Assembly (NCBI GenBank): GCA_902464615.1
Contig: CABQKA010000009.1
Coordinates: 23,162-87,161, forward strand
Source: an uncultured Prevotella sp.
Lineage (GTDB): Bacteria; Bacteroidota; Bacteroidia; Bacteroidales; Bacteroidaceae
DNA: 64,000 bases
Direction of reading: 5' to 3'
Shown here piece by piece: positions 33,017 to 40,034 of the stretch. A program made the translations under genes and the position numbers. Position 1 is the first letter of the stretch. Every line of letters starts with the position of its first letter. The notes under the pieces were generated by a model. It saw nothing but the letters and a program-made list of their open reading frames with translations, was not told the DNA's origin and made no database searches.

Positions 33017-35851
33017 TTAATACCACTCGATGTTCGAACTGTACGAGCTGCGCTTGTCCCACTTCAACGCGTCGGCCAACTCGTTGGCCCGGGCGCGGAA
33101 AGTAAAGTTGAACGAAGAGTAAGGCCGGAGCACGACGGAGCACGACATTTCGAAGCAGTGCAAGTCGCGCGACAAGGAGGCCGTGGTCATGGATATCTCG
33201 TGGTTCTCGAAGTCGTAGCCCGAAGAGAAAGTGATGTTCCATCCGTCAGCGATACGGATATAACCGGAAAAGTTAAGCGTCTGCGTAAAGGAATAGGGAT
33301 AGCGCATGCTCCGCACGTTGATTTGCTTCGAACGGTCCTCCCTCATCGTGATGCCGTAGGACACGGTGAGCGACCAAGGGATGGAGAATGCCAGATACCC
33401 GTCTTCGTCGACACGGGCTTTTTCCTTCTTTTTCTTAGTGCCGGTCTGCGACTCACGCAGTGCGGGGTCCACGTTGGCTTCATCGGCATCGGCGGCCGCG
33501 ACGGGCTCCTCTGCGCTCACTTCCTCTTCCGCGCTGCGCTCATCTTTTTTGCCGAACCATTTCTTAAAGGTCTGGTTGTTGAACGTATAGGACAAGTTCT
33601 GCGACATGCCTTGGAAATAGCCGAAGCGCCCATAGCTCCATTCCGTCCGCGTATTGCGCACGACGTTTCCGTTTTCGTCGAACGCCCAGCCATAAGTATT
33701 GAACACAGCGGACATAGAAAACGTATAACTCTTGGAGAGCTTCAGGCGCAAGCGCATATTCAAGTCGCTCCAAGGCCGCTCTTTGGCGGCCAGGTTATAG
33801 GACAGGCTGGCACTAAGCTCGTCGATGAGGCTGATCTTCTTCTCGCCCGTGGTATCGCGGTCACTCTTCACCTTCATCTCCAAGTTGTTCGACACCTGCA
33901 TACTAATCATGCCTTGCTTTGTCCCGGTCGGGTAACCGTAGATGCCGTTCTCGTAAGGAGAATAAGTGACCGTCGACCGCTGCCCGTTGGCATCGGTGCG
34001 CACATAAGAGTCGGTGTAGCCGAAGCGCGAGGAAGTGAAATCCGGCGCATAGCTGAAGCTGACACTCGGCTTGAACACGTGGCGGACGGCTATGATCTTG
34101 TCACCGAAAAGCTTCTTCCACGGCGTATAGAAGCCGTAGAGCGTCGTATTGGCCGACACGGACAAGTTCCAATCGTACAGGTTATAGAATCCGTAAGCCG
34201 TGTCTACCACCTCGCGCTGGTTCTTCTCGTCCCATGCCTTGTTGACGCGGGACATGTACATATAGTCGTTCAACTGGAAGCTGGGCGAGATGTTGATATA
34301 CTTAAACAACTGGAACGTGGCGTCGATGGGAATGCGGTGCCGCATACCGTTGCGCCAGTCCTTGATAAGGTTCGACTTGAAGAGCAGGTTTTCCCGTGTC
34401 GTGATGCTGTTGGAAATTTGTCCCGTGTACGAGAGTGATATTTTTTCGTACCAGCGCTCTTTCCCGGCCGACCGTTTGCGGCGGAAGGGGTAGAAGCGGG
34501 CCAGCGATATGCTCAGGTCCGGGAGCGTGACGGCCAGGGTGGAGTCGTGCAGGTTCTGGGTCAGGTTCGCCGAACCGGAGATGCTCAGCCCAATCCGTGA
34601 GAACGTGTGGGAAAAGCTGACGGCACTGGCGCGCGTACTCTGCGTGTAGGACGACGGATTGTACATGCTCTCCAGATTCTCACGCTCATAGCTTTCCGAC
34701 GCGAAGTTCACGCGGGCCGAGAACGTCGTGTTCGGGTTGGCTTTAGAGTCCTTCGTATGCGTCCACTGCACCTTCAGGCTCTTTGTCACGGAGTAGTCGG
34801 GCATGTTCTTCTCCCCGTCCACCGTGCGCAGGAAGCTGATATAGAAATTACCGTTGTAGCGGTAACGCTTATTATAGTTGACCTCGCCGCTCAAGCCCCA
34901 CGAGCCCTTCGTGTAAATCTCGCCCAAAAGCTTAAGGTCCATGTAGTCATTCAACGCAAAATAGTAACCGCCGTCGCGCAGGTAAAAGCCGCGGCTCGTT
35001 TCGTCGCCGTACGACGGCATAATGAAGCCGCTCGAATACTTTTTGTTGATAGGAAAAAAGCCATACGGAATGCCAAGGGGAAGAGGCACGTCCTCTACCA
35101 CGAGATAGGCCGGGCCGAAGATGGTCTCGCGGCCGGGCCGCACCTTGGCGCGCGAGAGGGAGAGATAGAAGTGGGGGTGCTCCGCGTCGCACGTGGTGTA
35201 CTTGGCATTTTTCAGGAAGAGCGTACCGTCATTGGTGCGCTTCGACTGGCGGCTTTGCAGGAAGCCGTTGCCCTGCGTTGTGGCCACATTGGATATATAG
35301 CCCTTCTTCGTTTTGAAATTGAAGGACATCTTCTCACTGTTGTACGTGTCGGCCCCCTGCTGGTAAATCGGCTCGTCGGTAGCGGTCCCGGTCGTGTCGC
35401 GGGTACCTTCGGCGTGGACCAGGCTGCTGTCCATGTTCATCGTGATCTTCCCGGCATCAAGCTGCATGTCCTGGTAATTCACCTTGGCTTTACCGAACAG
35501 GTAAGCCAATCCTGTCTCCGCGTCATAAACGAGAGAGTCTTCTGCGGTATATTCGACCGGGGCATCGATACCCGGCTCGCGTTTTCGCACCGAATCCGTA
35601 GCGACGGTATCGCTTGCCAGGCTGTCTGCCAAGGCTACCGTGTCGGCAAGTGCAGGAAACGGACGCAGGCTGTCTGCTGGAAGGCCTTGCGGCAGCGTGT
35701 CGCGCAAAGGCGGGGGGCCGCCGGCGGCCCGTGCCGAATCGGGCACGCTGTCCCTTACGCCGGCTGAAAAAGGCGCGGACTTGCCGTTTCCACCCGCGGC
35801 AAAGCATAGCGCCACAAGGGTTGAAAGGATGAATAATATAGAGGTTCTCAA
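33017..35851 (-). CDS. lptD: Bacteroidetes-type LPS-assembly protein LptD
   Basis: A 944-residue outer-membrane beta-barrel protein of the LptD/OstA type, which inserts lipopolysaccharide into the outer leaflet. After a signal peptide and a long Pro/Ala/Asp-rich linker, residues near 100-300 resemble the OstA jellyroll (VEYTAEDSLVYDAETGLAYLFGKAKVNYQDMQL), followed by LPLGIPYGFFPINKKYSSGF and a C-terminal barrel with many alternating strands ending in a terminal aromatic (SSNIEWY). The promoter element at 35882-35889 lies downstream of the in-frame GTG at 35917, so the start is taken as TTG 35851, which yields the signal peptide LRTSILFILSTLVALCFAA. A charged insertion (KKDERSAEEEVSAEEPVAA) lies in a late loop. 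Confidence 0.87.
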   Translation of the reverse strand: MRTSILFILSTLVALCFAAGGNGKSAPFSAGVRDSVPDSARAAGGPPPLRDTLPQGLPADSLRPFPALADTVALADSLASDTVATDSVRKREPGIDAPVEYTAEDSLVYDAETGLAYLFGKAKVNYQDMQLDAGKITMNMDSSLVHAEGTRDTTGTATDEPIYQQGADTYNSEKMSFNFKTKKGYISNVATTQGNGFLQSRQSKRTNDGTLFLKNAKYTTCDAEHPHFYLSLSRAKVRPGRETIFGPAYLVVEDVPLPLGIPYGFFPINKKYSSGFIMPSYGDETSRGFYLRDGGYYFALNDYMDLKLLGEIYTKGSWGLSGEVNYNKRYRYNGNFYISFLRTVDGEKNMPDYSVTKSLKVQWTHTKDSKANPNTTFSARVNFASESYERENLESMYNPSSYTQSTRASAVSFSHTFSRIGLSISGSANLTQNLHDSTLAVTLPDLSISLARFYPFRRKRSAGKERWYEKISLSYTGQISNSITTRENLLFKSNLIKDWRNGMRHRIPIDATFQLFKYINISPSFQLNDYMYMSRVNKAWDEKNQREVVDTAYGFYNLYDWNLSVSANTTLYGFYTPWKKLFGDKIIAVRHVFKPSVSFSYAPDFTSSRFGYTDSYVRTDANGQRSTVTYSPYENGIYGYPTGTKQGMISMQVSNNLEMKVKSDRDTTGEKKISLIDELSASLSYNLAAKERPWSDLNMRLRLKLSKSYTFSMSAVFNTYGWAFDENGNVVRNTRTEWSYGRFGYFQGMSQNLSYTFNNQTFKKWFGKKDERSAEEEVSAEEPVAAADADEANVDPALRESQTGTKKKKEKARVDEDGYLAFSIPWSLTVSYGITMREDRSKQINVRSMRYPYSFTQTLNFSGYIRIADGWNITFSSGYDFENHEISMTTASLSRDLHCFEMSCSVVLRPYSSFNFTFRARANELADALKWDKRSSYSSNIEWY

Positions 35852-35881
35852 GTGAAAGTTCGTCTCTGATGATGCAACGTG

Positions 35882-35889
35882 CAAAAGTA
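35882..35889 (-). promoter_or_regulatory. -7 promoter element for lptD
   Basis: TACTTTTG on the minus strand places the transcript start near 35875, downstream of the only earlier start codon. This fixes the TTG at 35851 as the likely initiation codon. Confidence 0.6.
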
Positions 35890-36004
35890 CGCAAAAAATC
35901 CTGACACGCAGCGACACGCCTCACTAATTAACAAATCTGCACAACGAGCAGGCATCCGGCCTCTTGCGGCCCGTGCCACAGCGGCCCGGAAAAGCGCTAC
36001 CGCC

Positions 36005-36063
36005 ACGCGCCTTAGCCCCGCGACGACGGGCCTTAGCCTCGTGGCTACACGCCTTAGCCCCGT
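36005..36063. repeat. Tripartite 59-bp palindromic element, copy E
   Basis: Units at 36005-36021 (ACGCGCCTTAGCCCCGC), 36026-36042 (ACGGGCCTTAGCCTCGT) and 36047-36063 (ACACGCCTTAGCCCCGT), with spacers gacg and ggct. All three units share the same CCTTAG orientation. It lies between the HD gene stop codon and the lptD promoter, both on the minus strand. Confidence 0.85.
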
Positions 36064-36127
36064 GTCTGCGGCAAGAGACGCGGGATTAAGGCGCAATGTC
36101 CGCCCACTGGCGGGCGCTTACGGAAAG

Positions 36128-36664
36128 CTACTCAAAACGGGCCGCCCAACCGAGGAACTTCTTCACGCCGGCCTCGCCGTATTTCTTCAGGCTTCCGGCA
36201 GCCTGCTCCACCGTGCGTTCCCGCTCCGGATGGCTTTTGGAATAGAACTTGTCGGCGTAGCAAATCACCTGTTCGGCCGTGGTCTCCGGAACGTAGTCCA
36301 TGGGAGGCAGCGGCAAGTGGCGGACGGCAATGTTTTCCGCCGTAAGCCCTGTTCCCGTATGGCGCTCGCAGACGCGGGCCAGGGCAGGAAACCCCTCTCG
36401 CCGCATAAGTTGCCCGCCCAGCCAGCCGTGAAGCAGGTAAGGCGAGCGGCCGAAGCAATGGATTTCCGGCGCGTCGGTCTCGAAAATGCCAATGTCGTGA
36501 ATCATGGCGCCGGCATACAGGAAGTCCTTGTCAAGCTGTAGTTCCGGATGGCAGGCAGCTATCTTCAGCGCCCGCTCGGCCACTTGACGGCTGTGGTGCA
36601 ACAGGAGGCGACGCAACGCGTTGTCTTCGGGATAATACTTTTCTATGATTTTTATCACATCCAT
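36128..36664 (-). CDS. HD-domain phosphohydrolase (HDIG type)
   Basis: A 178-residue metal-dependent phosphohydrolase. The first His of the HD site is in LLLHHSRQVAERALKIA, and the signature AGAMIHDIGIF carries the HD pair, followed by a conserved His in VCERHTGTGL and an Asp in VICYADKFYSK. The domain acts on nucleotides or nucleotide second messengers; the substrate here is unknown. It is a single gene between the second GH92 gene and lptD, on the same strand as both. Length and motif order match small stand-alone HDIG proteins of Bacteroidetes. Confidence 0.88.
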   Translation of the reverse strand: MDVIKIIEKYYPEDNALRRLLLHHSRQVAERALKIAACHPELQLDKDFLYAGAMIHDIGIFETDAPEIHCFGRSPYLLHGWLGGQLMRREGFPALARVCERHTGTGLTAENIAVRHLPLPPMDYVPETTAEQVICYADKFYSKSHPERERTVEQAAGSLKKYGEAGVKKFLGWAARFE

Positions 36665-36781
36665 AACATAAAGGATTTTTCAGGAATCTATTCCTTTCGG
36701 GAATAATTTGAGGCCGGACCGCGGGATGTACGGGCGAAGTCCCTTTGAGAGTACGGGAGACCCGGCGGCCAGGGGACGCAC

Positions 36782-39049
36782 TCAGCGGCCCACGGTCAGG
36801 CGGACGTGGCCGGCGTTTACCCAATCTTCATGGGCTATGCGGAAACCGTCCGCCTTGCGCCCGCCCAGCTCCACGCGGCGCAGGAAGCGGCCGCCGGGCT
36901 GCCGGTCCACGTCGATGACGAGGCGGTCGCGGCGATACCAGCGGCGGTCCAAGGCAATCTCGATGCGGTCGAACACGGGCGTGGTCAGCGTATAGACCGG
37001 CACGCCGGGCGTGTCCGGATAGAAGCCCATCATGGAAAAAACCGCCCAGGCCGACATGGTCCCCGTATCGTCATTGCCCGGCAAACCGTCCGGACCTGTC
37101 GTGAAATAGCGCGCCAGGAGCGCTTGCGTCAGTTCCTGCGTGCGCCGGGCGTGCCCCTTGAAACGGGAATAAAGGTAAGGGTAAACAATATCCGGCTCGT
37201 TGGTAGGGTCATAATTTCCGCACTCAAAGATGCTGTCCAGCTTTTCCATGTAGGCATCCGCGCCGCCCATCATACGGGCCAGGCCTTCCGCATCGAACGC
37301 GGCGGAAAACGTATAACTATAAGCGTTGCCTTCGTGAAAACCGGGATTCGGCGCGAAGTCGGCCCCGAGCTTAGGGTCGAAAGGAGAATAGAACGTGCCG
37401 TCCACGCAGCGGGGACGAAGCAGACCGAACTCCGGACAATAATACTGCCGGTAGCCCAATGCCCGCTCCCGCAACGTGCGGGCATCGGCCTTGTGGCCCA
37501 GCGAATCGGCCATCAGCGAAAGGGCATAATCCGCCACGCTGTATTCCAGGGCATGGGACACCGAATTGTCTGTCTCGTGGACCAACGGGACATAGCCCCG
37601 TTCCAGGTACCAGTCGTTGTCGGGCCGCAGGGGGTTGTCGCGCCCGGGCGTGAAAGCACCTTTGCGCATGGCTTCGTAGGCCAGGCCGGCGTCGAAATCG
37701 CGCAGCCCCTTCATCCAAGTGTCCACAATGACGGGAATGGCGGGGTCGCCTTCCATCACGTAGGCCTCGCGACCGTACAACTCCCAACGGGGCAACCAGC
37801 CGCTTTCGCGGTAAATGCCGAGCATGGAGCGCACCATTTCCAACTGCCGCTCGGGATAGGCCAACGTAAGGAGGGGATGCAGGTTGCGGTAGGTGTCCCA
37901 AAGGGAAAAGACCGTGTAGCGCGTCCCCGCAGTGTGGCCGATGCCTTGACCGTTCATCAGCGGATAGCGCCCGTCCACGTCCTGCAGGATATTCGGATGA
38001 ATCAGCGTATGATAGAGTGCGGTATAAAATACGGTACGCTGCGCTGGCGTACCGCCGCTCACGCGGATGCGGGAAAGCGCCGTTTCCCATTCGCGGTCGG
38101 CCGCCGTGCGCAATTCGTCAAACGCCGCATCGCCGGCCTCTGCCTCCAGGTTGCGCCAGGCCCCGGCCTGGTCCACGAACGATACGCCCAGGCGCACTTC
38201 GACCTGTTCCCCTTCCTTCGTGTCGAAAGAAAAGAAATAGCCGATGTCATCGCCTGCCAACGGCGCCTTGAAACCGCGGTAAAGTTTCAGCCGGCCGGCT
38301 GTCGAGTCCCATTGCGCTTCGACCGTCATGGGGCGCTGCCGCTTCCACGCGCCGCTCCCGGAGGGTTTCTTGCTCACGCGCAGGGCAAAGTAAATGGGAT
38401 AGACCGCATCGGGATTCAGGTAGCAGAAATTGCCCAAGAGCTTCATGCCTTCCACCTCGGTGTCGCTCACGCGGCGGACTGCGGCGCCCGATTCGTTCGT
38501 AAGCCCGTCGCCAAGATTCAGCAGGATATGCCCCGTTCCCGCCGGAAACGTGAAACGGGCCGCCCCGACGCGGGGCGTGGCCGTCACTTCCGTCGTAATG
38601 CCATACTTTGCCAGACGGTTGCGATAGTAACCGGGGCGGGCATATTCGTCCACGTAGCCGCTGCCATAGGTGGCCTGGTCCACATTGAGCGGTCCGGACG
38701 TAGGCATCAGGAGCAACGAGCTCATGTCCGGGCACCCGACGCCGCTCAGCCCCACATGGGCGTAACCGACAAAGACGCAGTTGCGCCGCTCATAGGGGGC
38801 AGACCACCAGCGGGCGTCCTTGTCGTAACGGTTGCCTTCGGCCCCGGTCACGTTAAAGGGAATGACGGCCATCAGTCCGTTGGGGCAGAGCGCACCCGGG
38901 TGGGTCGCGCCGTAATTCGTCGTCCCGATGAAAGGGTCCACCCAGGAGGTCAGGCGGGACGTATCGGAAACGGCTGCCGCTACGGGCCCGCCGCAAAGGC
39001 AGAAGGCCACGTACAGGGCGAAACAGAGCCGGAAAAGAATGGAGTACAT
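36782..39049 (-). CDS. GH92-family glycosidase, secreted (second copy)
   Basis: A 755-residue GH92 enzyme, only distantly similar to the one at 16 kb. The start at 39049 (MYSILFRLCFALYVAFCLCGGPVAA) gives a good signal peptide; a Met nine codons earlier is possible. Landmarks are WVDPFIGTTNYGATHPGALCPNGLM, FSLWDTYRNLHPLL, the acid region GFHEGNAYSYTF and the base region GLPGNDDTGTMSAWAVFSMMGFYP. The binding-loop motif is NEPDIVYPYLYSRFKG rather than NEPSHH, which places it in a different GH92 subgroup and predicts a different linkage or phospho-mannose specificity (inference). It is divergent from udk with separate promoter elements. Confidence 0.92.
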   Translation of the reverse strand: MYSILFRLCFALYVAFCLCGGPVAAAVSDTSRLTSWVDPFIGTTNYGATHPGALCPNGLMAVIPFNVTGAEGNRYDKDARWWSAPYERRNCVFVGYAHVGLSGVGCPDMSSLLLMPTSGPLNVDQATYGSGYVDEYARPGYYRNRLAKYGITTEVTATPRVGAARFTFPAGTGHILLNLGDGLTNESGAAVRRVSDTEVEGMKLLGNFCYLNPDAVYPIYFALRVSKKPSGSGAWKRQRPMTVEAQWDSTAGRLKLYRGFKAPLAGDDIGYFFSFDTKEGEQVEVRLGVSFVDQAGAWRNLEAEAGDAAFDELRTAADREWETALSRIRVSGGTPAQRTVFYTALYHTLIHPNILQDVDGRYPLMNGQGIGHTAGTRYTVFSLWDTYRNLHPLLTLAYPERQLEMVRSMLGIYRESGWLPRWELYGREAYVMEGDPAIPVIVDTWMKGLRDFDAGLAYEAMRKGAFTPGRDNPLRPDNDWYLERGYVPLVHETDNSVSHALEYSVADYALSLMADSLGHKADARTLRERALGYRQYYCPEFGLLRPRCVDGTFYSPFDPKLGADFAPNPGFHEGNAYSYTFSAAFDAEGLARMMGGADAYMEKLDSIFECGNYDPTNEPDIVYPYLYSRFKGHARRTQELTQALLARYFTTGPDGLPGNDDTGTMSAWAVFSMMGFYPDTPGVPVYTLTTPVFDRIEIALDRRWYRRDRLVIDVDRQPGGRFLRRVELGGRKADGFRIAHEDWVNAGHVRLTVGR

Positions 39050-39140
39050 AAGGCGGGAAGATTCAAGGGGACACATGCGGCAAATACCTGCACAGCGGCC
39101 GCGCGCTGCCGGCCGGCAAAGACCCGGCCCGGATTACGCA

Positions 39141-39148
39141 CAAATTTA
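39141..39148 (-). promoter_or_regulatory. -7 promoter element for the second GH92 gene
   Basis: TAAATTTG on the minus strand, about 92 bp upstream of the GH92 ATG in the divergent region with udk. Confidence 0.55.
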
Positions 39149-39191
39149 AGAATAAAATGCGTACCGGGGCCCTACTCTCGCCTGTTTTTCT

Positions 39192-39199
39192 TAAATTTG
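39192..39199 (+). promoter_or_regulatory. -7 promoter element for udk
   Basis: TAAATTTG lies 48 bp upstream of the udk ATG. Its counterpart on the minus strand is at 39141-39148, so the two promoters are back to back. Confidence 0.6.
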
Positions 39200-39247
39200 C
39201 CATCATTCACATTTTCATTTCTCCCAACTATCCCTCATCCCCGCATC

Positions 39248-39892
39248 ATGATCATTATCGGCATAGCAGGCGGAACGGGGTCTGGAAAGACGACCGTAGT
39301 CCGCAAAATCGTAGAAAGCCTGCCCGAAAACTCTGTGGCCGTCATCCCGCAGGACTCGTACTATAACGACCAGTCCGACTTGTCGCTCGACGTGCGCAAA
39401 CGCACGAATTTCGACCACCCGAACGCTTTCGAGTGGCCGCTTCTGGCACGCCAGATCGGCGAGCTGCGTGAAGGCCGCGCCATCGAGCAGCCCACTTATT
39501 CCTATCTTACCTGCACACGCTTGCCCGAGACGGTACACATCGAGCCCAAAGACGTCATCATCGTCGAAGGCATCATGACGCTTTACGACAAAGAGCTGCG
39601 CGACCTCATGGACCTGAAAATCTTCGTCGACGCCGAGCCGGACGAACGCCTGCTCCGGGTCATCGAGCGCGACATCGCCGAGCGGGGACATCCGCTCGAA
39701 ATGCTCATCACGAAATACCGTAACGTACTGAAGCCGATGCACGACGAGTTCATCGAACCGACCAAGCAGTATGCAGACATCATTATTCCGAACGGCGGGC
39801 AGAACGACCGCGCCATCGCCATGATGAAACTTTACATCCTCTCGGCACTGCGCGAGCAACGCCCCTTCCGCGCTCCTGGCGCCGGAGAGTAG
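39248..39892 (+). CDS. udk: Uridine/cytidine kinase
   Basis: A 214-residue pyrimidine-salvage kinase that phosphorylates uridine and cytidine. It begins with the P-loop GIAGGTGSGKTTVV, followed by IPQDSYYNDQSDL, NFDHPNAFEWPLL and the EGIMTLYD acceptor region, all typical of Udk. The length matches the family. The frame is open far upstream, antisense to the GH92 gene, but the P-loop near residue 8 and the promoter at 39192 identify ATG 39248 as the start. It converges on clpB. Confidence 0.95.
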   Translation: MIIIGIAGGTGSGKTTVVRKIVESLPENSVAVIPQDSYYNDQSDLSLDVRKRTNFDHPNAFEWPLLARQIGELREGRAIEQPTYSYLTCTRLPETVHIEPKDVIIVEGIMTLYDKELRDLMDLKIFVDAEPDERLLRVIERDIAERGHPLEMLITKYRNVLKPMHDEFIEPTKQYADIIIPNGGQNDRAIAMMKLYILSALREQRPFRAPGAGE

Positions 39893-39914
39893 TCCCCGTC
39901 CGCCGGACACGCAT

Positions 39915-39969
39915 TAAAAAAGCGTCGCGCGGCACGCTGCCCCTTTCCGGGCAGGGTGTCGCGCGACGC
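39915..39969 (-). terminator. clpB terminator
   Basis: GCGTCGCGCG (39922-39931) pairs with CGCGCGACGC (39960-39969), with further pairing inside. On the minus strand the stem is followed by a run of six T (+ strand A run just before 39922). It overlaps the first bases of repeat copy F. Confidence 0.75.
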
Positions 39970-40024
39970 GGCTAAGGGAAATCGATACGGGGCTAAGGCC
40001 CGTGGCAACCGGGCTAAGCCCCGT
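39966..40024 (+). repeat. Tripartite 59-bp palindromic element, copy F
   Basis: Units at 39966-39982 (ACGCGGCTAAGGGAAAT), 39987-40003 (ACGGGGCTAAGGCCCGT) and 40008-40024 (ACCGGGCTAAGCCCCGT), with spacers cgat and ggca. It has the AAGGGAAAT end unit shared with copy D and lies between convergent udk and clpB. Confidence 0.88.
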
Positions 40025-40034
40025 GTCGGCAGAT

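Noticed and set aside
4807..39049. A polysaccharide utilisation locus built from the sulfatase and two GH92 genes
   Set aside because: The three genes are far apart, on different strands, and no SusC/SusD-like pair, hybrid two-component system or ECF sigma/anti-sigma pair is present.
36806..39247. A long + strand frame running into udk antisense to the second GH92 gene
   Set aside because: The uridine kinase P-loop lies near residue 8 from ATG 39248 and a promoter sits at 39192-39199, so the upstream frame is not translated.
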